A stretch of DNA of 64,000 nt from BOG-908 sp964242595 (GTDB lineage: Bacteria; Pseudomonadota; Alphaproteobacteria; Acetobacterales; Acetobacteraceae), in the NCBI GenBank assembly GCA_964242595.1, contig CAXTBC010000001.1, positions 1 to 64,000 on the forward strand, in the 5' to 3' direction. Shown in pieces: positions 42,789 to 51,331 of the stretch (positions are counted from its first letter, which is position 1; every line of letters begins with the position of its first letter). The translations under genes were made by a program, and so were the position numbers. The notes beneath the pieces were generated by a model, which worked only from the letters and a program-made list of their open reading frames with translations, did not search any database and was not told where the DNA came from.

Positions 42789-44009
42789 ATGCGCGTGATT
42801 CCCTCGACGATCGTTCTACTGGCTATGGCGTCTTCCGCCGCGGCACAAACCCCTACTTTCTTCGTCTCACCCAGCGGCGCCGACCGTAACGACGGCACCA
42901 CCTATGCCGCGCCGTTCCAGACGCTGGAGCGGGCGCAAACGGCCATGCAGGCGGTGGGCACCGGGCCGGCCGTCACCTACCTGGAAGGTGGCACCTACGC
43001 CAGGAGCCAGGCGTTGAACCTGTCGGGCTACTACGACCAGAACAAGTCCTGGCTCGCCTACCCCGGCCAGAAGCCGGTTCTGGAGGGTAACCTGGCCACG
43101 GCCCAGGCCGTGGTGATCAACGGCTTTCCGGGCATCACCGTGCAGGGCCTGACGATCGACCGGTTCACCACCAGCGGCATATTCGCCCAGTACGCGAGCG
43201 GCTTGGTGATCAGCGGCAACACGATCGAGAACGTGACGACGCCGGACTGGCGCACCAACATCCTGGGCGCCAGCATATTCCTGCTCAACGTGCAGGGTTC
43301 GAACGTGACCAACAACGTCGTCCTGAATAACACCTATTCCGGAATCCAGGTGAACGCCGGCGGCAGCGGACAGACCAACTCGAACACGGTGGTGCAAGGT
43401 AACACGGTCACCAACGTCTGCACGGCCGTGGTGGATTGCGGGGCGATCTACCTGCGCGATGTCGGGCACCAGAGCACGGGCGAGGTGGTGAGCGGCAACA
43501 CCGTCAACGGGTTCGGCCCGCAGGCGAACTCCACGAAAGGCATCTACCTCGACGACGAACAGTCCAACGTCATGGTGGCGCGCAACACCGTCTTCGGCTC
43601 GGGGACTTACGCGTTCCAGATCCACGGCGGCAACGGCAACACGTTCGTCAACAACATCTTCGACCTGACGGCCCTGACGAAGCTGGCGCTCTACCAAGAC
43701 GACGTGACCTCGGGCTTCCCGAACTACGGCATGCAGGGCAACGTCTTCACCAGGAACATCGTCTACTCGTCCGCGGTGCCGCCGGCCTCGCTGTGGGACT
43801 ACCTCAACGGGTCGGGCGGAGCGGTCGCGCTACCCGCCGTGTCGCAGGACATCTACCACGACGCGCATTACACGTTGCCGAACGCCGGCGCGGTGATCGA
43901 TGCCGCTCCGCTGTTCGAGCCGCCGCTTTTCGTCAGCGTCAGCAGGAACAACTATCGGCTGCGGGCCGCATCGCCGGCGCTGCCGCTTGGGTTCCTGCAA
44001 AGCCAGTAA
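42789..44009 (+). CDS. Secreted right-handed parallel beta-helix protein
   Basis: 406 residues starting with a clear signal peptide (MRVIPSTIVLLAMASSAAAQ). FFVSPSGADRNDGTTYAAPF is the usual start of Pel-family beta-helix domains with right-handed turns. Turns such as GLVISGNTIENV, SNVTNNVVLNNTYSGIQV and KGIYLDDEQSNVMVARNTVF resemble the divergent neighbour, including a shared IYLDD/HGG pattern. Likely acts on or binds extracellular polysaccharide; activity not assigned. Confidence 0.85.
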   Translation: MRVIPSTIVLLAMASSAAAQTPTFFVSPSGADRNDGTTYAAPFQTLERAQTAMQAVGTGPAVTYLEGGTYARSQALNLSGYYDQNKSWLAYPGQKPVLEGNLATAQAVVINGFPGITVQGLTIDRFTTSGIFAQYASGLVISGNTIENVTTPDWRTNILGASIFLLNVQGSNVTNNVVLNNTYSGIQVNAGGSGQTNSNTVVQGNTVTNVCTAVVDCGAIYLRDVGHQSTGEVVSGNTVNGFGPQANSTKGIYLDDEQSNVMVARNTVFGSGTYAFQIHGGNGNTFVNNIFDLTALTKLALYQDDVTSGFPNYGMQGNVFTRNIVYSSAVPPASLWDYLNGSGGAVALPAVSQDIYHDAHYTLPNAGAVIDAAPLFEPPLFVSVSRNNYRLRAASPALPLGFLQSQ

Positions 44010-44019
44010 AGTTAAGGGA

Positions 44020-44150
44020 GGAAGGCCAGGGGCTCTGCCCCTGGACCCCGCTAAGGACAAGTCCTTAGAACCGATTCGTTAGGGATCCTAAACAGATGGG
44101 GGTCTGGGGCCTCGAGGCCCCAGCGGGGTTTGGGGCAGAGCCCCATGCTT
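44020..44150. repeat. Family-2 GC-rich dyad repeat, copy d (complete)
   Basis: Best complete copy: GGGGCTCTGCCCC (44030-44042), GGACAAGTCCTTAGAACC (44055-44072), CTAAACAGATGGGGGTCTG (44088-44106), GGGGCCTCGAGGCCCC (44107-44122) and GGGGCAGAGCCCC (44132-44144). It lies between convergent genes. Confidence 0.92.
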
Positions 44151-44160
44151 CTTGAGAGGC

Positions 44161-44916
44161 CTAACGCCGCAGCGCGTAGGCCAACTCCGCCCGTCCCCAC
44201 CCCGGCTCCATCCGGACCCTGGGCAGCGCCCAGGGATCCGTCCCGAAGCCGGCCCGGCGTGCAGCCGTCGTCAGGAACGACCGATACCCGGCAGCCCGCG
44301 CCAGAGCGGGGTCCCGGCGTGGGTGGAAGTCCAGGTCGGGCTGGCCCCACGGGCAGGCGAAGTGCACGCAGGGCCGGCCCAGCTCGGCCTCGATGCGCAG
44401 GCGGGAGGCGGAGAACTCCTGGCCGGCCTCGTCGGTATCGAGCGTGCTCAGCCGGCGGTGGGTCAGGCTGTGCGACCCGACCTCCATGCCGGCTTGCGCC
44501 AGGCTGCGGCACTCCTGCCAGCCGATAATGCCGGGGCGGCGTTCGTCCAGCCAGCGCGGCACCACGAAGAAGGCGGCGGGAACGCCACGTTCGGCGAGCA
44601 TCGGAAAGGCCTGGTCGTAGGCGCCGCGGTCGCCATCGTCGAAGGTGAGGCAGATGCGCCGCTCGCCGGTTCTCGGGCCGGCCAGGAAGGCCAGCGCGTC
44701 GCTGAGCGCGGTCAGGTCGCCAAACCCGCGCAGGCGGGTGAGCTGAAGGTCGAAGGCGGCGCGCTGGCCGGCGGTGACGCCGTGGTAGAACAGGAAAGTG
44801 ACTCCGCTGGGCGCCACATGCGGGCGCGCCAGCAGCCGCAACCCTATCACCGCCTGGCGCGCCGGCCCGAACTCGCGCAGCTCGCGCCGCAACGCGCCTG
44901 GCTGCCTGGCCGTCAC
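44161..44916 (-). CDS. Polysaccharide deacetylase (NodB-like)
   Basis: Carbohydrate esterase family 4-type protein of 251 residues. TFLFYHGV opens the domain, LTFDDGDRGAYD holds the metal-binding/catalytic aspartates, and VGSHSLTHRRLS the HxxxH motif; CPWGQPDLDFHPRRD follows. The GTG start (44916) overlaps the glycosyltransferase stop as GTGA. Likely modifies the polysaccharide made by this cluster. Confidence 0.88.
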   Translation of the reverse strand: MTARQPGALRRELREFGPARQAVIGLRLLARPHVAPSGVTFLFYHGVTAGQRAAFDLQLTRLRGFGDLTALSDALAFLAGPRTGERRICLTFDDGDRGAYDQAFPMLAERGVPAAFFVVPRWLDERRPGIIGWQECRSLAQAGMEVGSHSLTHRRLSTLDTDEAGQEFSASRLRIEAELGRPCVHFACPWGQPDLDFHPRRDPALARAAGYRSFLTTAARRAGFGTDPWALPRVRMEPGWGRAELAYALRR

Positions 44917-46187
44917 CGTGGCCTGGCGTCCGCAAGCACCTCGCGCATCGCCGCCACGATACGGTCCGTGGCGCCGGACATGGTGACCTGCTGGGCCCGC
45001 CGGCGGGCCGCCGCGCGCATGGTGGCGAGCTGTTCGTCGCCGGCGGTCAGGAACCGGTGCAGGCCGTCCTGCAGGCTCTGCGGCTGGGTGGGATCGAACA
45101 GCCAGCCGGTGACGCCGTCCTCGACAAGCACCTCCACGGCCTGGCTGAAGACGGAACCCAGCACGGGCAGCCCGCTGGCCAGCGCCTCGTTGACCACCAG
45201 GCCCCACTCGTCGAACAGGGTTGGCAGCACCAGGGCGCCGCTGGCAGCGTACAGGCTGGCGAGCCGGGCGTAGTCCTGGTGCCCGGTGAACTGCTGGTGG
45301 AGGTTGGGCGGCAGCAGGGCGGATTGCAGCGCCTCGCGCGCCTCGCCGTCGCCCGCCCAGGTGATGTCGATACGCTCGGCGGGGTAGCGGGCGGCCCGCC
45401 TGGCCAGGCCCTGCTGCAGCTTGAAGACGCCTTTCTGTGCGATGAGGCGGCCCGAGAAGATCAGGCGCCGCGACTCCTCCGGGCTGCGGTGCAGCGGCAC
45501 GGCGGCGAACGGCTCGGCCGGGACGGCCTGGTTGACCACGTGCGTGGGCGTGCGTGGCGAGAGGCTGTTGATGTAGCTGACGCCGCTGGGGCCGTTGACC
45601 AGGACGGCATCGACCGAGCCCAGGATCAGCCGCCTGAGCGCGCGGCGGACCGGCCCCCACTCCGCCTCCGTGTGCACGGACAGCGTGGCCCACAGGATCA
45701 GCCGCGAGTGCGGGCACAGCCGGCGGTACAGCACGGCCAGCAGCGACCGCGCGCCCATCTCGCCGGTGATCACCAGCCCGGGACGAAAGCGCAGCAGCAC
45801 CGCCAGCGTGTCCCAGGGAACGTGGATGAAAAGACGCTGGCTGACGCCGCACGCCCGCCGGTGGCTGCGCCTGAAGGTGAGCGTCCGCTGCACGACCAGG
45901 TCCAGGCTGCCGTGCTGCGGCTGCCAGGCCCGGTCGGGCTCCATGCGGGTGGAGACGAACACCCTCAACTGGCCCACCCGTAGGGCGAGCGCCTCGAGCA
46001 GCTCGACCCGGTACGGCGCCACGAAGTTGGTCAGCAGCGCCACACGCAGCCCGGCAAGGCCGGCGACGCTAGGGGATGCCTGACGCGAAAGGCGGCCCGC
46101 CGCGCGCGGGGGCAGGGCAGGCGGGGTGGCGATGGCGCGCAGCATGGTGGACCGGAAGCTGAACCGGCCAGCCCGGACCGGCGGCAT
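44913..46187 (-). CDS. Family-4-type glycosyltransferase
   Basis: GT-B fold retaining glycosyltransferase of 424 residues. LRVALLTNFVAPYRVELLEAL is the N-terminal fold start. RRLIFSGRLIAQKGV and PTLFDEWGLVVNEALASGLP, with the EX7E motif, are GT4 hallmarks. ATG 46187 lies nine bases after the stop of the preceding gene; GAAGG precedes it. Coupled to the deacetylase downstream. Confidence 0.9.
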   Translation of the reverse strand: MPPVRAGRFSFRSTMLRAIATPPALPPRAAGRLSRQASPSVAGLAGLRVALLTNFVAPYRVELLEALALRVGQLRVFVSTRMEPDRAWQPQHGSLDLVVQRTLTFRRSHRRACGVSQRLFIHVPWDTLAVLLRFRPGLVITGEMGARSLLAVLYRRLCPHSRLILWATLSVHTEAEWGPVRRALRRLILGSVDAVLVNGPSGVSYINSLSPRTPTHVVNQAVPAEPFAAVPLHRSPEESRRLIFSGRLIAQKGVFKLQQGLARRAARYPAERIDITWAGDGEAREALQSALLPPNLHQQFTGHQDYARLASLYAASGALVLPTLFDEWGLVVNEALASGLPVLGSVFSQAVEVLVEDGVTGWLFDPTQPQSLQDGLHRFLTAGDEQLATMRAAARRRAQQVTMSGATDRIVAAMREVLADARPR

Positions 46188-46195
46188 GGTTGCCT

Positions 46196-47917
46196 TCACT
46201 GGGCCATCCGGTTGACCATGTCGGCCATGTCGCTCGCCAGCGTCTGGTAGCCGTAATCGGTCAGGTGGATGCCGTCCGAGATGTAGACGTTCGGGTTCCG
46301 CCAGGCTTCCGCCGCGCCCAGCACCGGGTCGTCGGCCAGGTTGACGAAGCCGTCCGCGAAATCCCGCCAGCCGAACCTGACCAAGGCGTTCAGCCGCAGC
46401 CGTTCCGCCTCCGCGGCCGGGGTGAAGGACTGCCGCGGCAGCACCGTGCAGACCACCAGGCGGAAGCCCGCCCGGTGGGCAGCCGTGGCGTATTGCCGCA
46501 TCAGGTCGAAGACCTCGCGGCCGGTCCTGCCGTTCTGCAGGTCGTTGGTGCCGGCCAGCAGCGAGAGGATGTTGTGGCGGGCGTACGGGTTGTACAGCTT
46601 GGCGGTGAAGGTGGCGAACCGGTCGACCAGCCCGTCCTTGCCGTCCAGCGTCTTGCCGGCCCAGGCGGCGTTGTAGAGCACGAAGCCGGGGGGCAGCAGC
46701 CGCTCCATGTCGCGCTGGTAGCTTTGCAGGTACAGGCTGGCGATGCCCTGGGTGATCGAATCGCCATCCACCACGTAGGTGTCCTGCTGCTGCTGCGGGA
46801 TGGCGAACGTCTCGCCGAGCGCCTGCACGCCGTAGAACCGGTCGCCGGGCGAGAACGGGCGGTTGTAGAGCACCAGGCTGGCGAGCTCCATCATGCCGAA
46901 CTGCTTGAACGCCGTGGTCTTGCCGATGAAGCCGCCAGTGTGCGTGGCCGACGCGAGCTTGCCGATCTGCAGCAGGTGGTTGCGGTAGTTCGTGGTCACG
47001 CCGTCGCCGGAGGCGGAGATCAGGCCGATGGCTGCGGTGGTGGCCGCGTGGCCGGGCAGCTCGCCGACGTGCTTCGCGTCGCCGATGTAGAAGTCGCCAT
47101 GCGCGTCCCAGAAGCCGAAGCCGAACGGATCCTCGTCGGTGCCGAGCTCGAGCAGCGGCGACACCAGTGACGCGTTGTGGAAACGGCCGGTCCACAGGAT
47201 GCCCATGCTGCCGCTGTCGAGCGAGATGGATTCCGGCAGGACGAGGTAGCGCGGCGGAGACCCGCTGGTTATCTCGTAGTCCCAGATCACCGAGACGGCG
47301 TTGCCCACCCGGTGCGAGAGGCGGATGGCCGGCCTGGCGGCGGGGTCGTCCTGGGTGGCGTCGTTGCCGTGTCCCGACTGGTCGTACCATTTGGCAACGC
47401 GGCATTCGGTCAGCGCGCAGAACGCCGACAGCAGGTTCTCGTCCAACCCGCCCAGCTGGGTGAGGCCGATGTCGAGCGCCGCCCCGTCGGTGGCGCGCAC
47501 CACGTTCAGCGCCGGGCCGGCATAGGCAGCGGTGAGCCGCTTGGTGCCGTACGCGGCCACCGGCCGCTGGCCGCCGATCTCGTCGAGCGGCGGGCCCGCC
47601 GGTTCCTGGAACAGCCACATCGTCCTGCCGGCGCCCTGCTCCCGCATCGACCAGCTATGGCCCTCGCCGTCCAGCCAGTGCTCGTCCTGCGCGTAGACCG
47701 GCGGCCCGTCCGCCGGCGTGGGCCGCCGCCCGACCTCGCCAGGCGAGGGCATCGTGGCGGGCGTCGTCGGCTGAGCGGTAGGCGCGGTGATCGTTGCCTG
47801 GGTGGTCACGGCAAGTATCTGTCGCCGCGCCGGCGGCGCTTCCGCGCTGGGTGACGGTACGAGAAGGAAGAAGCCGACCATCGCGCACGCCAGCGTGCCG
47901 CCAACAGGGATCGCCAT
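46196..47917 (-). CDS. Arabinofuranosidase-like domain fused to SGNH/GDSL hydrolase
   Basis: Secreted protein of 573 residues with an N-terminal signal and a Thr/Pro linker. Residues about 120-335 resemble the catalytic lectin-like domain of alpha-L-arabinofuranosidase B proteins (RLTAAYAGPALNVVRATDGA, CRVAKWYDQSGHGNDATQ). The C-terminal part is an SGNH hydrolase: DGDSITQG (Ser), AWAGKTLDG (Gly), AGTNDLQNG (Asn) and SDGIHLTDYGY (Asp-His). It may deacylate exported polysaccharide; the specificity is not predictable. Confidence 0.85.
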   Translation of the reverse strand: MAIPVGGTLACAMVGFFLLVPSPSAEAPPARRQILAVTTQATITAPTAQPTTPATMPSPGEVGRRPTPADGPPVYAQDEHWLDGEGHSWSMREQGAGRTMWLFQEPAGPPLDEIGGQRPVAAYGTKRLTAAYAGPALNVVRATDGAALDIGLTQLGGLDENLLSAFCALTECRVAKWYDQSGHGNDATQDDPAARPAIRLSHRVGNAVSVIWDYEITSGSPPRYLVLPESISLDSGSMGILWTGRFHNASLVSPLLELGTDEDPFGFGFWDAHGDFYIGDAKHVGELPGHAATTAAIGLISASGDGVTTNYRNHLLQIGKLASATHTGGFIGKTTAFKQFGMMELASLVLYNRPFSPGDRFYGVQALGETFAIPQQQQDTYVVDGDSITQGIASLYLQSYQRDMERLLPPGFVLYNAAWAGKTLDGKDGLVDRFATFTAKLYNPYARHNILSLLAGTNDLQNGRTGREVFDLMRQYATAAHRAGFRLVVCTVLPRQSFTPAAEAERLRLNALVRFGWRDFADGFVNLADDPVLGAAEAWRNPNVYISDGIHLTDYGYQTLASDMADMVNRMAQ

Positions 47918-48025
47918 TGTTCACCAGTGTCTGTCCGGAGACGACTGCTAACATGCGCGGATCGACGGACAGGAGCGTGCAAAGGGAGTAGTTACACTCA
48001 TGGCCGGGAGTCTTGATCCGTAATT

Positions 48026-48137
48026 AAGCATGGGGCTCTGCCCCAAACCCCGTCGTGCGCAGCACGCATTCGCGTGGCGGGGCCTTGAGGCCCCAGACCC
48101 CCATTTGTTTAGGATCTCTTACAAACAGGTTCTAATA
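48026..48137. repeat. Family-2 repeat, copy e (variant)
   Basis: Inverted orientation: CATGGGGCTCTGCCCC, then the extra CGTCGTGCGCAGCACGC dyad as in copy c, GGGGCCTTGAGGCCCC and ACAAACAGGTTCTA. The far half with CTTGTCCTTAGCGGGG is missing. Confidence 0.85.
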
Positions 48138-48162
48138 CCAACGGCCTTTAATGTTGACCTGT

Positions 48163-48449
48163 GAAGGAAGGCCAAGGGCTCTGCCCCTGGACCCCGCTAA
48201 GGACAAGTCCTTAGAGTCCGTTTGAAAACTCATACAAGCTGCCAGGGAGCGCCGAAATCCGACGAAAGCGGTAACTACATACCACAATTCAGGCTGAATT
48301 CGCCTTCTACCGGCAAGGATTGAGCGACTCGGGGCTTTGAACGCGAGTTTCCAAACAGCCTCTTAGAACCTATTTTGTAGGATATTCTAAACAGATGGGG
48401 GTTTGGGGCCTCGAGGCCCCAGCGGGGTTTGGGGCAGAGCCCCATGCTT
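48163..48449. repeat. Family-2 repeat, copy f, interrupted by a MITE
   Basis: A complete family-2 element split at its CCTTAGAACC block by a 149-bp insertion. Removing 48214-48362 and one TTA restores the uninterrupted form seen at 44020-44150. Confidence 0.9.
48214..48362. mobile_element. 149-bp MITE with TTA target-site duplication
   Basis: Terminal inverted repeats GAGTCCGTTTGAAAACTC (left) and GAGGCTGTTTGGAAACTC (right end read inward) match at 15 of 18 positions. TTA flanks both sides (48211-48213 and 48363-48365). No coding capacity. A 3-bp T-N-A duplication and GAG ends suggest mobilisation by an IS5-family transposase; that family assignment is inference. Confidence 0.85.
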
Positions 48450-48483
48450 GTCTATAGGTCAAAGTTCACGGCCGTTAGTATAA
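48431..48483. repeat. Right copy of the 53-bp direct repeat
   Basis: Same orientation and 52 of 53 identical bases as 1-53. It starts inside the terminal dyad of family-2 copy f and continues through an extension of about 34 bases beyond it. The block between the copies contains all photosynthesis genes of the window. Confidence 0.85.
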
Positions 48484-48535
48484 CAACTTGTCCTTAGCGG
48501 GATTATGTTAACTCGCATTGAAACTGACCCTTGCA

Positions 48536-48687
48536 AAGCAAGCGAGGCCTTCTTCTTTAAACAAGAGGCAAAAACTCTTTTTTCGCGCTGTATCGGCGTC
48601 CTCAACCTATCCTGCGGCATTCGGTTGTTCCAAATTCGGGAGCAAAAGTTTTTCGGTCGTTTTTTCAAAGAAGACTGCTTGCTCCTA
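48536..48687. repeat. Family-1 repeat, copy 9 (decayed)
   Basis: GGCCTTCTTCTTTAAACAAG in the left arm and AAAGTTTTTCGGTCG and TTTTTTCAAAGAAGACTGC in the right arm are recognisable but with several changes, so this copy is older than those in the photosynthesis genes. Confidence 0.75.
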
Positions 48688-48806
48688 TGAGTCGGCCTCA
48701 ACGCGGGTTGGTGGTAGACCTTCGGTATTACTTTTTGTTTGAGTAGGACAAACCGCGTTCAAGCGAGCATCGACCGGAACAAATACGTTGCGTTCCGGCA
48801 AGTGTC

Positions 48807-49934
48807 TTACGTCCCGCCGCCTCGGCGTTTCCCGGCCAACCCGGTTGACGCAGCCATGCGCAGCGCATTTTCCCCGATGCTGCTCTTCGAAGAAGGGCGG
48901 TCGCCTTCCTTGCCGTAGGTTTGTTGCACGTAGCTGCGCGTCGCCGCCATGCCGGAGGCGAAATCGGTTTGCGGCCGGAAGCCGAGCAGGCGCTCCGCCT
49001 TGGCGGTGCTGACGTGACAGCGCGACTCGTAAAGGGCCCGCTTGGCGCCGTCCGCGTGTAGCGCCTTGCGGCCGAGCAGCCGCAGCCGCAGAAGCTGCGC
49101 CAGGTAGTTGGCCCGGGTTCGCCCGAGCGCCCCCAGCGGGCGAAGCAGCAACCGTTTCAGGCGCCGCCGCGATGCCGCCGCAGGCGGCCCGGCCCACATC
49201 TGGCCCAGGCTGCCTGCCGGCTCGAAGCGCAACGACTCCGTGCCGAGCATCAGCTGGTAGGCGCTGAAGAACGCCTGCCAGCTGACCGGGGCGGGGCCGC
49301 TGATCAGCAGCCGTTCGCCTGACGGCAGGTCGGCCTCGCAGGCCGTCATTGCGGCGCGACAGACGTCGTCGACGTAGACGGCGTTGCACAGGCCACGTCC
49401 GGCGTCCGGCAGCCACACCTCTCTCGTCAGCAGCTCGCGCACCGGGCTGTCCGTCCAGGCGCCCCCTGCGGGACCGTACACGATGGTGGGCTGCAGGACG
49501 ACAAGGTCGAGCCCGCGCATGTCGACAAGCTCCAGCAGGCAGTCCTCGATGGCCAGCTTGGCCGCCTTGTAGGCGGTTCCAGGCGCGCTGGTGGGGGCGT
49601 CTTCCGTCAGCACGCCGTCGGGCAGGGGTTCGTAGACCGCCGCGGTGCCGAGATGCACCAGCCTGATGCCGGACGCGGCGCACACCTCGCCGAGCGTGCG
49701 GGCGATGCGCACATTGGCCGCGTCGTCGTAGGCGTCGAACGCGCAGTGCACCACGACGGTGCGGCCGGACAGGGCCGCGGTCAGCCCGGGCGCGTCTTCG
49801 AGCATGGAGTTCCGACGGGTGAGACGCAGCACTTCGGCGCCGGACTCCTGGAGCATGTCGGCCAGGCGGCGGCCGATGAAGCCGCCCGCGCCGGTGACTG
49901 CCACAAGCAGCCGTGGCGGAGATGGCGGACTCAC
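48807..49934 (-). CDS. NAD-dependent epimerase/dehydratase (extended SDR)
   Basis: Nucleotide-sugar SDR of 375 residues. TGAGGFIGRRLADML is the NAD-binding glycine motif, YKAAK carries the catalytic Tyr-Lys pair, and VVLQPTIVYGPAGGAW follows. The GTG start overlaps the flippase stop as GTGA. The last 50 residues are basic and low complexity. Substrate unknown; context points to surface polysaccharide sugar synthesis. Confidence 0.88.
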   Translation of the reverse strand: MSPPSPPRLLVAVTGAGGFIGRRLADMLQESGAEVLRLTRRNSMLEDAPGLTAALSGRTVVVHCAFDAYDDAANVRIARTLGEVCAASGIRLVHLGTAAVYEPLPDGVLTEDAPTSAPGTAYKAAKLAIEDCLLELVDMRGLDLVVLQPTIVYGPAGGAWTDSPVRELLTREVWLPDAGRGLCNAVYVDDVCRAAMTACEADLPSGERLLISGPAPVSWQAFFSAYQLMLGTESLRFEPAGSLGQMWAGPPAAASRRRLKRLLLRPLGALGRTRANYLAQLLRLRLLGRKALHADGAKRALYESRCHVSTAKAERLLGFRPQTDFASGMAATRSYVQQTYGKEGDRPSSKSSIGENALRMAASTGLAGKRRGGGT

Positions 49935-51331
49935 TGCGCCACCAGCACGGCCAAGGCGGCCAGCACGGCGCTGGCCAGCACGGTGGCGCCCAGCAGCGCC
50001 GCCGCGTGGCGCGCGCGCAGGATGCGGGCGTGGCGCAGCACGGCCAGCTGCATGGCCACCAGCGGCAACGCGCTGACCGTGGAGGCTGCGGCCGCCCCGG
50101 CGCTGCCGTCCAGGGCGAACAGCCAGCGTTCCGAGGCGCCGAGCAGCAGGGTGGCCAGGGGGAAGACGATCAGGCCGTCGATCCAGGGCTTGTGGCCGTT
50201 GGACAGCGAGACCGGCATCAGCCAGGCGGCGAGCACGAGCGGCGGCACGGCGACCAGCATGATCCGCGCGGTGGGCACGCCGGCCCGGTAATGCGGGTAG
50301 GCCAGGCCGACGAGCAGGGCGGCGAGCACGATGCCGGCCGCCATCAGCAGCGCCAGGGCGATGACGAGCTTGGTGCAGTCCCGGCAGAGCCGGCCCGACA
50401 GGGCGAAGGCCGCGCCGCTGGCGATGCCCTGCGATAGGCGTGGGTAGTAGAACGCGCTGAAGCCGCCAGCCGCGCCCACCAGCAGCGAGAAGATGTTAGC
50501 AGCGAAAGCGAACTGGCCGAACGACTCCTGCGGCAGCAGGCCGGCGGCGAACCAGCGGTTGCCGGTGACGTAGAACGCCCAGAGGATGGAGGTGGCGAAA
50601 AACGGCAGCCCGCGGGCCAGCAGCGCGGCGCCGCGCCACGCCGAAGGCATCATCGTCACGCGCGGCGGAAGCCTCACGTGGAACAGCAGGGCGAAGCCGA
50701 CGTACCAGGCGAGCAGGGCTGCGAAGCAGCCGGCGATGCCGCTGGCCAGCAAGCCGCCAGGGCGTGCCACGATCAGCCCCGAGGACAGGATCACGACCGA
50801 CAGCGCGTAGTTCCGCCGCGCCGCCTGCGCCCGGTAGAGGCAGGCGGGACCGAGCGAGACCATGTAGGCGATGCCGGCCGTGGCGGCCAACGCGCCGATG
50901 CCAGGCCGGAACGGGAGCGCCCCGAGCCAGGAGGCGGCGAACAGGCCTGGGACCAAGACGGCCAGGGTGGCCGCGGCCACGGCGAGGCGGAGCCAGAGCA
51001 GGTGCTGGCCGATCAGGTCCGCATCGTCCTGCTCGCCGCGCCCGAGGCAGGCCGGGATCATGCGGTCCGCGAGTTGCGAGGCGCCGAGGTCGAAGATCAG
51101 CCCGTACTGGAAGAGCGTGACGACCAGGGCGTAGGTGCCGAACTCCGCCGGCGGCATCAGCTTGGGCAGCGCCATCCCGACCAGCGCGTTGAGGATGGTG
51201 ACGACGGGCATCAGCCCGCCGAACACCGCCGGGCGGGACAGCGCGCCCCGCCAGCCCTGGGCCGCCTGGCCGGGTCGGCGAACGGGCGGGACGAAGCGGG
51301 TGCCGGCCTGGGCCTGGACCTGGGCCCTCAC
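49931..51331 (-). CDS. Wzx-type oligosaccharide flippase
   Basis: Polytopic membrane protein of 466 residues, about 12 hydrophobic segments, MATE/polysaccharide-transporter type. GLMPVVTILNALVGMALPKL and PAEFGTYALVVTLFQYGLIF are typical of the first helices. It would flip lipid-linked repeat units across the inner membrane. The GTG start overlaps the GMC oxidoreductase stop (51328-51331). Confidence 0.85.
   Translation of the reverse strand: MRAQVQAQAGTRFVPPVRRPGQAAQGWRGALSRPAVFGGLMPVVTILNALVGMALPKLMPPAEFGTYALVVTLFQYGLIFDLGASQLADRMIPACLGRGEQDDADLIGQHLLWLRLAVAAATLAVLVPGLFAASWLGALPFRPGIGALAATAGIAYMVSLGPACLYRAQAARRNYALSVVILSSGLIVARPGGLLASGIAGCFAALLAWYVGFALLFHVRLPPRVTMMPSAWRGAALLARGLPFFATSILWAFYVTGNRWFAAGLLPQESFGQFAFAANIFSLLVGAAGGFSAFYYPRLSQGIASGAAFALSGRLCRDCTKLVIALALLMAAGIVLAALLVGLAYPHYRAGVPTARIMLVAVPPLVLAAWLMPVSLSNGHKPWIDGLIVFPLATLLLGASERWLFALDGSAGAAAASTVSALPLVAMQLAVLRHARILRARHAAALLGATVLASAVLAALAVLVAQ

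Larger units (their letters stand above)
47918..48806. other. Gene-free repeat cluster
   Basis: 889 bases without a supportable gene. It holds two family-2 copies, a MITE inside the second, the right copy of the 53-bp direct repeat, a further family-2 fragment (CTTGTCCTTAGCGGG at 48487-48501) and a decayed family-1 copy. It separates two minus-strand operons. Confidence 0.85.

Noticed and set aside
44913..47618. A single 901-residue protein spanning glycosyltransferase and SGNH gene
   Set aside because: The upstream half is a shadow of the SGNH hydrolase frame; the real glycosyltransferase starts at 46187.
48431..48483. Phage-type attachment sites for the 53-bp direct repeats
   Set aside because: No integrase or tRNA gene is near either copy, and the sequence partly belongs to an interspersed repeat family.
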